Origin: Pseudocitrobacter corydidari
Lineage (GTDB): Bacteria; Pseudomonadota; Gammaproteobacteria; Enterobacterales; Enterobacteriaceae
NCBI RefSeq assembly: GCF_021172065.1
Contig: NZ_CP087880.1
Coordinates: 2,208,583 to 2,272,582, forward strand
DNA: 64,000 nt
Direction of reading: 5' to 3'
Shown piece by piece: positions 56,256 to 64,000 of this stretch. How positions within the stretch are numbered: position 1 is the stretch's first letter; every line of letters begins with the position of its first letter. The translations under genes and the position numbers were made by a program. A model generated the notes under the pieces. It was not told the origin of the DNA. It saw nothing but the letters and a program-made list of their open reading frames with translations, and ran no database searches.

Positions 56256-57542
56256 TTAAGGTTTGAAGTCCAGCGGTGCATTTTTGAACGTTTCCCAGAC
56301 AGCCTGTGAAGGCGGTTTGGGGAATTTGGTCATCCGACTGGTTGCTGCCAGCATCTGCTGACAAAACGCCGGATCGCCGCCTTCCTGTTTAACGGTCAAT
56401 ACAGTTCCATCCTGCGCCAGGTTTACACGTAGCGTACAGGTTTTACCTTTGTAGGTATCCCAGTCATAGAGATGCCCACGGATCGCGGCCTGAACCTGTG
56501 CGATATAGGACGCGATTTCTGCCTGAGACGCACCACCCTGCCCCGGCTTATTACCTTTAGCAGGAGATGAGCCTCCAGCGGTACCACTGGTGTTACCTTT
56601 CGGCGCATTCTTACCTGAGCTGAGATCGCCCAGCAGGTCGTCAACGCCGGAAGCGGCAGCGGCTTTATCTGCTGCTGCTTTCTTCGCCGCAGCCGCTTTG
56701 TCGGCAGCTGCTTTATCCGCTGCTGCTTTCTTCGCTGCAGCGGCTTTATCGGCAGCCGCTTTTTCAGCTGCTGCTTTCTTATCAGCAGCCGCTTTCTCAG
56801 CCGCAGCTTTCTTGTCTGCTGCCGCTTTCTCGGCGGCGGCAGCTTTTTCCGCTGCTGCTTTTTCAGCGGCAGCGGCTTTCTTCTCAGCCTCTGCTTGCGC
56901 TTTTTTGGCAGCCTCGGCTTCGGCTTTTTTCGCCGCTTCAGCTGCCGCTTTCGCCGCTTCTGCTTCGGCTACTTTTTTCGCGGCGGCAGCCGCTTTGGCC
57001 GCTTCCGCTTCTGCCGCTTTCTTCGCATCAGCAGCCGCTTTTTTCGCAGCTTCTGCTTCGGCTTGTTTCTGTGCATCAGCAGCCGCTTTGGCCGCATCGG
57101 CTTGCGCTTTCTTCGCGGCATCGGCTGCTGCTTTCGCCGCTTCTTCTGCCGCTTTCTTTGCGTCAGCTTCGGCTTTCTTCGCCGCTTCGGCGGCTTCTTT
57201 TGCTGCCTCTTTCGCCTGAGCGTCTGCTTTTTCTTTCGCTTCAGCCGCTGCTTTTTCGGCAGCTTCTTTGGCTTCTTTTTCTTTTTGCTGCTGCGCTTTC
57301 TTCGCGGCGTTATCGGCCTGCTGTTTAGCGCTGGATTGCTTCTGCTGCTCGTAATCTTTAACCACGGCGCCAGGGTCGACCATCACAGCGTCGATAGCCG
57401 AACCACCGCCACCACCGGCCGCAGCATCCATGTGCTCATCGAACGAACTCCAGATGAGTGCTGCAAACAGGATAACGTGCAGCACTGCTGAAATAATTAT
57501 CGCTCGTTTAAGCTTGTCGTTTTGTTCGGTTGCCTTTGACAC
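56256..57542 (-). CDS. tolA: TolA, membrane-spanning envelope protein with long Ala/Lys/Glu helix
   Basis: This 428-residue protein has one N-terminal membrane segment (AIIISAVLHVILFAALIW), a GGGGG hinge, then a very long helical domain from about residue 60 to 300 built from A-A-K/E/D repeats, a linker, and the globular C-terminal domain III (TCTLRVNLAQDGTVLTVKQEGG, PPSQAVWETFKNAPLDFKP) that binds TolB and colicins. It transduces proton-motive force from TolQR to the outer membrane. The repeats make the middle region nearly simple-sequence at DNA level. Confidence 0.97.
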   Translation of the reverse strand: MSKATEQNDKLKRAIIISAVLHVILFAALIWSSFDEHMDAAAGGGGGSAIDAVMVDPGAVVKDYEQQKQSSAKQQADNAAKKAQQQKEKEAKEAAEKAAAEAKEKADAQAKEAAKEAAEAAKKAEADAKKAAEEAAKAAADAAKKAQADAAKAAADAQKQAEAEAAKKAAADAKKAAEAEAAKAAAAAKKVAEAEAAKAAAEAAKKAEAEAAKKAQAEAEKKAAAAEKAAAEKAAAAEKAAADKKAAAEKAAADKKAAAEKAAADKAAAAKKAAADKAAADKAAAAKKAAADKAAAASGVDDLLGDLSSGKNAPKGNTSGTAGGSSPAKGNKPGQGGASQAEIASYIAQVQAAIRGHLYDWDTYKGKTCTLRVNLAQDGTVLTVKQEGGDPAFCQQMLAATSRMTKFPKPPSQAVWETFKNAPLDFKP

Positions 57543-57624
57543 TCTCGGTTCCCAAAAACTGCTCGCCCGTCAGCCTGTAAGCGTTGCCAATACACATACA
57601 ACGCTTACAAACCACACGCAGAGG

Positions 57625-58053
57625 TTAGATCGGTTGGGTCATTAACCCGACAGATTTCACCCCGGCGCTGTGTAACAGGTTTAGCGCTTTAATTATTTCA
57701 TCGTAAGGCACGTTTTTCGCGCCCCCAATTAAGAAGACCGTTTTCGGATTGGCCTGCAGGCGGCTTTTCGCTTCAGCGATAACCTGCTCTGGCGGCAGTT
57801 GATCGGAGCGATCCTTTTCAACCACCACGCTGTACTGACCCACACCCGAAACCTCGATGATCACCGGTGGATTATCGTTGCTGCTAACGGCCTGCGATTC
57901 GGTTGCATCCGGTAGATCAACCTCCACGCTCTGCGTGATGATCGGCGCTGTCGCCATAAAGATCAGCAACAGCACTAACAACACATCCAGCAGCGGAACG
58001 ATGTTAATTTCGGACTTCAGTTCGCGACGTCCGCGTCCACGTGCTCTGGCCAT
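57625..58053 (-). CDS. tolR: TolR, proton-channel subunit
   Basis: This 142-residue protein has one membrane segment with the conserved acidic residue (INIVPLLDVLLVLLLIFMATAPI; Asp in PLLDVLL) and a periplasmic domain. It forms the ion-conducting stator with TolQ, like ExbD with ExbB and MotB with MotA. It starts three bases after tolQ. Confidence 0.97.
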   Translation of the reverse strand: MARARGRGRRELKSEINIVPLLDVLLVLLLIFMATAPIITQSVEVDLPDATESQAVSSNDNPPVIIEVSGVGQYSVVVEKDRSDQLPPEQVIAEAKSRLQANPKTVFLIGGAKNVPYDEIIKALNLLHSAGVKSVGLMTQPI

Positions 58054-58056
58054 GGC

Positions 58057-59150
<1,094 letters not shown>

Positions 59151-59156
59151 TCGTAC

Positions 59157-59251
59157 TGCCTCTTCGTTGGCTGCATCCCTCACCCCGCTCACTTACTGAT
59201 GTAAGCTCCCGGGGATCCGCGGATTTGCCGCCTCGATGCAGCACGAATGAC
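59157..59251. repeat. Dispersed-repeat-like sequence upstream of ybgC
   Basis: It contains CTTACTGATGTAAG (an inverted CTTAC/GTAAG pair) flanked by CTCACCCCGCTCA and CTCCCGGGGAT, followed by GCCGCCTCGATGCAGCACGAATGACG. This arrangement resembles a sequence that recurs between genes in enterobacteria (GGGGTGAGCG..GCAGCCAACG on the other strand). I recognise it only by pattern, and its function is not known to me. Confidence 0.4.
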
Positions 59252-59376
59252 GTTGTATATAGCGTTGTATTCACTTTACATCCCGGTAATGCAAAAAATT
59301 TTGAGCTTTTGAACTTCGCTACTATACGCGCGGTAATCGTGGTTTGGAATGGGGAGAGGTAAACGGAGAGTAAATT

Positions 59377-59402
59377 TTTATGGGCTATTGCAAGCCCATA
59401 AA
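59377..59402 (-). terminator. Terminator after ybgE
   Basis: TTTATGGGCT and AGCCCATAAA form a ten-pair stem around ATTGCA, with a short T stretch on the minus strand (AAAAATTT). It ends the cydABX-ybgE operon. Confidence 0.7.
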
Positions 59403-59422
59403 TATTTGCGGATGTTTCCTGG

Positions 59423-59716
59423 TTACAGGAAGAAAAAAATCAGACCTGCAAGAAGGACTAAATCGGCGATAAGCGGGCAGAAAATCCCTTGCCAGTGGAG
59501 CGCGCGAGGGCGGAAACCCACGCCATGAATGACGCCTGCACAAACGGCCCACATCAGCAGAAAACCGTGCCAGATTTCAAGCTCACTGGTCTTCGCCGCG
59601 AAACGCGTCGGGTCCCAGAAGATGCAACCTGCCAGCAGCAGGGCCATAACAAGGGAAAGCGCCCTCAGGGGGCGCTTATCCATTATCGCGTACAGCGTTG
59701 CGATAATTTTCATCAC
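59423..59716 (-). CDS. ybgE: YbgE, cyd operon membrane protein
   Basis: This 97-residue protein has three hydrophobic segments (MALLLAGCIFWDPTRFAAKTSELEIWHGFLLMW.., LVLLAGLIFFFL). Length and sequence match E. coli YbgE, a small inner-membrane protein of the cyd operon without defined function. The GTG at 59716 shares a base with the cydX stop; ATG at 59713 is an alternative. Confidence 0.93.
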   Translation of the reverse strand: MMKIIATLYAIMDKRPLRALSLVMALLLAGCIFWDPTRFAAKTSELEIWHGFLLMWAVCAGVIHGVGFRPRALHWQGIFCPLIADLVLLAGLIFFFL

Positions 59717-59826
59717 TATTTTTCTTCACCTGCTTTGGTCGCTTCGACGTGTTCCAGCGCCAGTGCAGTGATTATCCCAAAGGCACAGGCAAGAAGCGTT
59801 CCTAAAATCCATGCGAAATACCACAT
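59716..59826 (-). CDS. cydX: CydX, small subunit of cytochrome bd-I oxidase
   Basis: This 36-residue single-span protein (MWYFAWILGTLLACAFGI.. ending TKAGEEK) is almost identical to E. coli CydX through its membrane helix. It stabilises the haem site of CydAB. It is too short to appear in many gene lists. It starts 14 bases after cydB and ends overlapping ybgE by one base. GGAGCTTAAA precedes its ATG. Confidence 0.96.
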   Translation of the reverse strand: MWYFAWILGTLLACAFGIITALALEHVEATKAGEEK

Positions 59827-59840
59827 TTTAAGCTCCTTAC

Positions 59841-60980
59841 TTAGTACAGAGAGTGGGTGTTGCGTTCAATGTCTTCTTTGGTGATACGACCAAACATTTT
59901 CCAGTAACACCAGGTGGTGTACAGCAGAATGATAGGTACGAATACCGCAGCGACATAAGTCATCACGCTCAGCGTCAGCTGGCTGGACGTTGCATCCCAC
60001 ATGGTCAGGCTCGCGTTAAACATCGTGCTGGACGGCATGATGAACGGGAACATGGCGATACCGGCGGTCAGGATGATGCACGCCAGCGTCAGTGAGGAGA
60101 ACAGGAACGCCCATGCGCCTTTATCCAGACGTGTCATCAGGATAGTCAGCAGCGGAAGCACCACACCCAGTACCGGAATCGCCCACAGCGCCGGCATGTT
60201 GTTAAAGTTGGTCATCCATGCGCCCGCTTCATGCGCGACTTCTTTAGTCAGCGGGTTAGACGCAGCGGTGTGATCCATTACCGATTTCACCACATAGCCA
60301 TCGATGCCGTAGTAAACCCAAACGCCTGCCAGCGCGAAGCACACCAGCGTCACCAGTGCCGCCACCTGAGAGGTGGTGCGGGTACGCAGATGCAGTTCAC
60401 CCACCGTACGCATTTGCAGGTAGGTTGCGCCCTGCGTCAGGATCATCCCCACGCTCACCACACCTGCCAGCAGACCAAACGGGTTCAGCAGCTGGAAGAA
60501 ATTACCGGTGTAGTAAAGACGCAGGTATTCATCGATGTGGAACGGTACGCCCTGCAGCAGGTTACCGAACGCCACGCCAATCACCAGCGGCGGAACGAAG
60601 CTACCGACGAAGATGCCCCAGTCCCACATGTTGCGCCAGCGGGTGTCTTCAATTTTCGAACGGTAGTCAAAGCCCACCGGACGGAAGAATAAAGACGCCA
60701 GCACCAGAATCATCGCGACATAGAAGCCGGAGAACGCCGCAGCGTACACCATCGGCCAGGCAGCAAACAGCGCGCCGCCGGCAGTGATGAGCCATACCTG
60801 GTTTCCGTCCCAGTGTGGCGCGATGGAGTTGATCATGATTCGACGCTCGGTGTCATTACGACCGAGGAAACGGGTGAGCATGCCCACCCCCATGTCGAAG
60901 CCGTCAGCGACTGCGAAACCAATCAGCAAGATGCCGATTAGCAGCCACCAGATAAAACGCAATACTTCATAATCGATCAT
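59841..60980 (-). CDS. cydB: Cytochrome bd-I oxidase subunit II CydB
   Basis: This 379-residue polytopic protein equals E. coli CydB in length. Segments such as GFAVADGFDMGVGMLTRFLGRNDTERRIMINSIAPHWDGNQVWLITAGGALFAAWP are diagnostic. It pairs with CydA in the high-affinity quinol oxidase used at low oxygen. It lies 15 bases after cydA. Confidence 0.98.
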   Translation of the reverse strand: MIDYEVLRFIWWLLIGILLIGFAVADGFDMGVGMLTRFLGRNDTERRIMINSIAPHWDGNQVWLITAGGALFAAWPMVYAAAFSGFYVAMILVLASLFFRPVGFDYRSKIEDTRWRNMWDWGIFVGSFVPPLVIGVAFGNLLQGVPFHIDEYLRLYYTGNFFQLLNPFGLLAGVVSVGMILTQGATYLQMRTVGELHLRTRTTSQVAALVTLVCFALAGVWVYYGIDGYVVKSVMDHTAASNPLTKEVAHEAGAWMTNFNNMPALWAIPVLGVVLPLLTILMTRLDKGAWAFLFSSLTLACIILTAGIAMFPFIMPSSTMFNASLTMWDATSSQLTLSVMTYVAAVFVPIILLYTTWCYWKMFGRITKEDIERNTHSLY

Positions 60981-60995
60981 TTGACGACTCCTGTC

Positions 60996-62564
60996 TTAGC
61001 GTGCCGGCTGAGTAGTCGCGGTGGACTGCTCAAAGTGATAGCGACCGGTTTTCAGGCTGCTTGGCCCTTTGCGTGCGAACTTGAACATCAGGAACAGTTC
61101 GGCCACCAGGAACAGCGTGTAAAGACCGCAAATCAGCACCATTGAGAAGATAAGATCGCCTGCTGTCAGCGAAGAGTTCGCCACAGCGGTTGGCAATACT
61201 TCACCAATTGCCCACGGTTGACGGCCATACTCGGCGACAAACCAGCCCGCTTCCACAGCAATCCATGGCAGCGGTAAGCCGTAGAACGCCGCGCGCAGCA
61301 GCCATTTTTTCTCACCAATACGGTTACGAATCACGGTCCAGAAGGAGGCCGCGATAATCAGCAGCATCAGCACACCGCACGCCACCATGATACGGAAGGC
61401 GAAGTACAGCGGCGCGACGCGTGGGATAGAGTCTTTGGTCGCTTTGGCAATCTGCTCTTCCGTCGCATCCGCCACGTTCGGCGTATAGCGTTTCAGCAAC
61501 AGGCCATAGCCCAGATCTTTCTTCACATCGTTAAACTGTTCACGTACCGCCGGATCGGTTGCGCCAGAACGCAGCTGTTCGAGCAGCGAGTAGGCTTTCA
61601 TCCCGTTACGGATACGCTCTTCGTGCTGCACCATCAAATCTTTCAGACCGGTAACCTGTTTATCAACAGAACGGGTCGCAATGATGCCCAGTGCGTAAGG
61701 AATCTGAATAGAGAGGTGGTTTTCCTGCTTATCCTGATCAGGAATACCAAACAGCGTGAACGACGCCGGTGCAGGCTGGGTTTCCCATTCTGCTTCGATA
61801 GCCGCCAGTTTGGTTTTCTGCACGTCGCCCATTTCGTAGCCGGATTCATCACCCAGGACGATAACGGAGAGAATCGCTGCCATACCGAAGCTTGCTGCGA
61901 TAGCAAAGGAACGCTTAGCGAACGCGAAGTCACGGCCTTTGAGCATGTACCAGGAGCTGATAGCGAGCACGAACATCGCGCCGGTGACGTAACCTGAAGC
62001 CACGGTGTGAACGAATTTCACCTGGGCTACCGGGTTCAGTACCAGCTCGGAGAAGCTCACCATCTCCATACGCATGGTTTCAAAGTTGAAGTCGGAAGCG
62101 ATTGGGTTTTGCATCCAACCGTTTGCCACCAGGATCCACAATGCGGACAGGTTTGAGCCCAGCGCAACCAGCCAGGTCACCGCCATGTGCTGCACTTTAC
62201 CCAGGCGATCCCAACCGAAGAAGAACAGACCTACAAAGGTGGATTCGAGGAAGAAGGCCATCAGACCTTCAATGGCCAGCGGCGCACCGAAGATATCGCC
62301 CACGTAGTGGGAGTAGTAAGACCAGTTAGTCCCGAACTGGAACTCCATGGTCAGGCCGGTGGCCACGCCCAGTGCGAAGTTGATACCAAACAACTTGCCC
62401 CAGAACTTGGTCATATCTTTATAAATCTGTTTGCCGGAAAGGACGTAAACCGTTTCCATGATGGCCAGCAGGAACGCCATACCGAGCGTCAGTGGCACAA
62501 AAAGGAAGTGGTACATCGCGGTCAAGGCAAACTGTAAGCGCGACAGTTCGACTATATCTAACAT
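60996..62564 (-). CDS. cydA: Cytochrome bd-I oxidase subunit I CydA
   Basis: This 522-residue protein equals E. coli CydA in length. It contains the haem ligand His19 region ([24 protein letters not shown]), the Q-loop, and the GRQPW motif ([21 protein letters not shown]). It carries haems b558, b595 and d and oxidises ubiquinol. The ATG follows GGAGTCAAG. FNR-type sites lie upstream, as expected for an oxygen-regulated operon. Confidence 0.98.
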   Translation of the reverse strand: MLDIVELSRLQFALTAMYHFLFVPLTLGMAFLLAIMETVYVLSGKQIYKDMTKFWGKLFGINFALGVATGLTMEFQFGTNWSYYSHYVGDIFGAPLAIEGLMAFFLESTFVGLFFFGWDRLGKVQHMAVTWLVALGSNLSALWILVANGWMQNPIASDFNFETMRMEMVSFSELVLNPVAQVKFVHTVASGYVTGAMFVLAISSWYMLKGRDFAFAKRSFAIAASFGMAAILSVIVLGDESGYEMGDVQKTKLAAIEAEWETQPAPASFTLFGIPDQDKQENHLSIQIPYALGIIATRSVDKQVTGLKDLMVQHEERIRNGMKAYSLLEQLRSGATDPAVREQFNDVKKDLGYGLLLKRYTPNVADATEEQIAKATKDSIPRVAPLYFAFRIMVACGVLMLLIIAASFWTVIRNRIGEKKWLLRAAFYGLPLPWIAVEAGWFVAEYGRQPWAIGEVLPTAVANSSLTAGDLIFSMVLICGLYTLFLVAELFLMFKFARKGPSSLKTGRYHFEQSTATTQPAR

Positions 62565-62804
62565 CTTGACTCCTTGCTCATCGCATGAAGACTCCGAGAA
62601 TGAACCTGCGGACAGGGTTCATACACATGCCCCAATACAAATTTATTTGCGCCCTCCCCCACTGCTGACCGTTCGCGTTAGCCGATATCAGTGGTGAGCA
62701 AAGGTTACAAATACGTTAAAAAACAACTCAATTGATCCCTAAAATATATTACTCTGTAATATCCTTACAATAAACAGGTTTTTATTGTATTAGATTTACG
62801 ATTT

Positions 62805-62818
62805 TCGACGGTGATCAA
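62805..62818. promoter_or_regulatory. Weak FNR-type site before cydA
   Basis: TCGAC-GGTG-ATCAA matches the right half ATCAA exactly and three of five positions of the left half of TTGAT-N4-ATCAA. Confidence 0.45.
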
Positions 62819-62901
62819 TTTATAGCTAATCAGGCGGGTTGCAGCCACTTTGATCCAGGACAATTTAACCACTTTTATGGTTCATATCCAGTTTTTACGT
62901 A

Positions 62902-62915
62902 TTGATATAAATCAA
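62902..62915. promoter_or_regulatory. FNR box before cydA
   Basis: TTGAT-ATAA-ATCAA is a perfect FNR consensus. It lies 338 bases upstream of the cydA start; E. coli cydA also has long upstream control by FNR and ArcA. Confidence 0.8.
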
Positions 62916-63200
62916 CTTTATCTATTTTTGTTAATAATGTTTTTATTAGATGTGATCGGTGAACTACATGTTAAATGTATGTTTAAAAATTATCTCGGAT
63001 AATTTTCATGAAGGGATAATGCGAAAAAAGAGACGAGAGTTTTTAACCGAAGAGAAAATTTGAGGAATGAAGCTATGCAGAATAGTTAATGTTAGCCAAC
63101 TCACAGTATTTTGCCAGGAAACCTGAACCCTTTTTGAATAATTACATTTTATTCACTTGAAATACAGATAAAATTAACACCATGCCTTTATTATTCAAAA

Positions 63201-63236
63201 AAGAGGCAAAAGTCGGCCAGACCGGCTTTTGCCTCT
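63201..63236 (-). terminator. Terminator downstream of the mngB-like gene
   Basis: AGAGGCAAAAG and CTTTTGCCTCT with inner TCGG/CCGG pairs form a long stem; a T run (TTTTTTG) follows on the minus strand. It separates the mannosylglycerate gene from cydA. Confidence 0.88.
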
Positions 63237-63244
63237 CTACGGAC

Positions 63245-64000
63245 TTATTTTACGCGCGCGATGCTAAAGGTACGCGACTGACAAGGGAGGAACCGCACCG
63301 ACTCGTGACAAATATCATGCCCCTCTGCGCCTGCAAGCGGTCGTTCATCCATCCCCGTTTCAACGCTCTTCACCTGATGTTGATTGAACGTAATCTGCGC
63401 GTCTGAGGCCTCCGTCGCCGACGGGTTATAGAGCCGAACGATCAGTTCAGGCCTGTCTTCTGCTTTCTTCAGCACGCTGAGCGCACAGCCGACGGACGAG
63501 AGTGTGAGAAGGCTGTAGTGTTCCGGCACGGTAATGGCCGCGCGATTAAGCTTCATCGCATCCCAGGGAATTTTGTTATAGCACTGAACGGGCGTGAGCC
63601 AGCTTCGTGCCTGCTGCGCCACCCCCGCATTCAGCGGCGTTCCGCTAAATGGCCACAGGCTAAAGCGGCAGTGCAGCGAGCCGCGTAGCTGCGAATTTGG
63701 TACCGCCATTTTGATTCCCGAAGGCCGACCGGGACGCAGAAGCAGATCCTCTTTTCCCAAAAGCCCTACCCCACGCAGCAGCGTTAACGCAAAAGCGCTG
63801 TTCTCTTCCCCGATGATTTCCACCTCGCGCAGCCCTTCACTAAACAGCGCGATACCGTTAACCCCCTGCTGTAAGGCCGCGTAATTAAGGAAATTCCACA
63901 CCGGTACCGGAGCCTCTTTCCAGCCTTCGTCTTCCCACCCGTGCATGGCTTCATCCTTGACCGGGCGCATCATCGAACCAAACTGAGTGTCGGTCAGCAC
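63245..64000 (-). CDS. mngB: MngB-type alpha-mannosidase (GH38), C-terminal part only
   Basis: The frame runs to the right edge, so only about 251 C-terminal residues are present. Segments [56 protein letters not shown] and [14 protein letters not shown] match E. coli MngB, which hydrolyses 2-O-(6-phosphomannosyl)-D-glycerate imported by MngA. The position upstream of cydA is the same as in E. coli. The catalytic N-terminal part is outside the window. Confidence 0.88.
   Translation of the reverse strand: MLTDTQFGSMMRPVKDEAMHGWEDEGWKEAPVPVWNFLNYAALQQGVNGIALFSEGLREVEIIGEENSAFALTLLRGVGLLGKEDLLLRPGRPSGIKMAVPNSQLRGSLHCRFSLWPFSGTPLNAGVAQQARSWLTPVQCYNKIPWDAMKLNRAAITVPEHYSLLTLSSVGCALSVLKKAEDRPELIVRLYNPSATEASDAQITFNQHQVKSVETGMDERPLAGAEGHDICHESVRFLPCQSRTFSIARVK

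Larger units (their letters stand above)
62565..63200. other. cydA regulatory region, no gene
   Basis: About 640 AT-rich bases contain no convincing gene. Two FNR-type sites are visible (62805-62818 and 62902-62915). The remainder is rich in TTAAC and ATTAA stretches of the kind bound by ArcA, but no single site stands out. Confidence 0.6.

Noticed and set aside
56590..57219. 209-residue Ala/Phe/Ser-rich frame antisense to tolA
   Set aside because: It arises from the tolA Ala/Lys repeats read in the other strand; it is low complexity and not a real gene.
59151..59192. 14-residue N-terminal extension of YbgC
   Set aside because: The extension is in repeat-like sequence, and the conserved family start is at 59150.

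Overview
The window is a stretch of enterobacterial chromosome. It holds about 57 protein genes (two cut by the window edges) and a seven-gene tRNA cluster. Almost every conserved gene matches the E. coli K-12 order of the ybhR-bio-mod-gal-aroG-nadA-tol-cyd-mng region, read in reverse. Several loci differ from E. coli: eptA-pmrA-pmrB sits between ybhK and uvrB, a siderophore-type uptake locus sits between gpmA and aroG, and there is a UbiD-type decarboxylase, a DUF2167 gene and a cluster of unknown genes. This suggests an Enterobacteriaceae genome close to Enterobacter, Lelliottia, Leclercia or Kosakonia rather than E. coli. That placement is inference; no marker gene in the window settles the genus.

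Layout. 1-3954: end of ybhR, ybhQ, and the overlapping ybhP-clsB-ybhN operon. 4035-6656: an AT-rich, codirectional cluster of five unrecognised genes. 6795-10595: ybhL, a REP array, and moaABCDE with a Moco riboswitch leader and a ModE box. 10833-15409: ybhK, then eptA-pmrA-pmrB behind a PmrA box, with a 30-residue pmrR-like gene antisense to the end of pmrB behind its own PmrA box. 15410-18903: uvrB with a LexA box and an upstream DnaA-box pair, then an orphan LivF/UrtE-like ATPase. 18869-23867: bioBFCD divergent from bioA around a BirA operator. 23937-30618: ybhB, a lambda attB-like site, ybhC, pgl, a LysR regulator divergent from a UbiD-family decarboxylase, and ybhA. 30619-36986: modABC, acrZ, modE, modF and the DUF2167 gene. 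37238-42468: galETKM and gpmA. 42501-47510: TonB receptor, binding protein, permease and ATPase. 47677-52264: aroG, ybgS, zitB, pnuC, nadA. 52512-53302: five tRNA-Lys and two tRNA-Val genes. 53467-59150: ybgC-tolQRAB-pal-cpoB. 59423-62564: cydABX-ybgE. 63245-64000: the 3' end of an mngB-like gene.

Functional themes. Molybdenum: ModABC imports molybdate, ModE senses it, ModE-type boxes lie before modA and moaA, and the Moco riboswitch gives feedback on synthesis. Envelope: Tol-Pal, CpoB, AcrZ, ClsB, and EptA/PmrAB/PmrR for lipid A charge control. Cofactors: biotin, NAD (nadA, pnuC) and molybdopterin. Sugar metabolism: Leloir pathway, gpmA and pgl. Iron: Fur-box candidates precede gpmA and the TonB receptor. 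The most rewarding parts for further work are the unknown cluster, the orphan ATPase, the iron-type uptake locus, the antisense pmrR gene and the unoccupied attB-like site.
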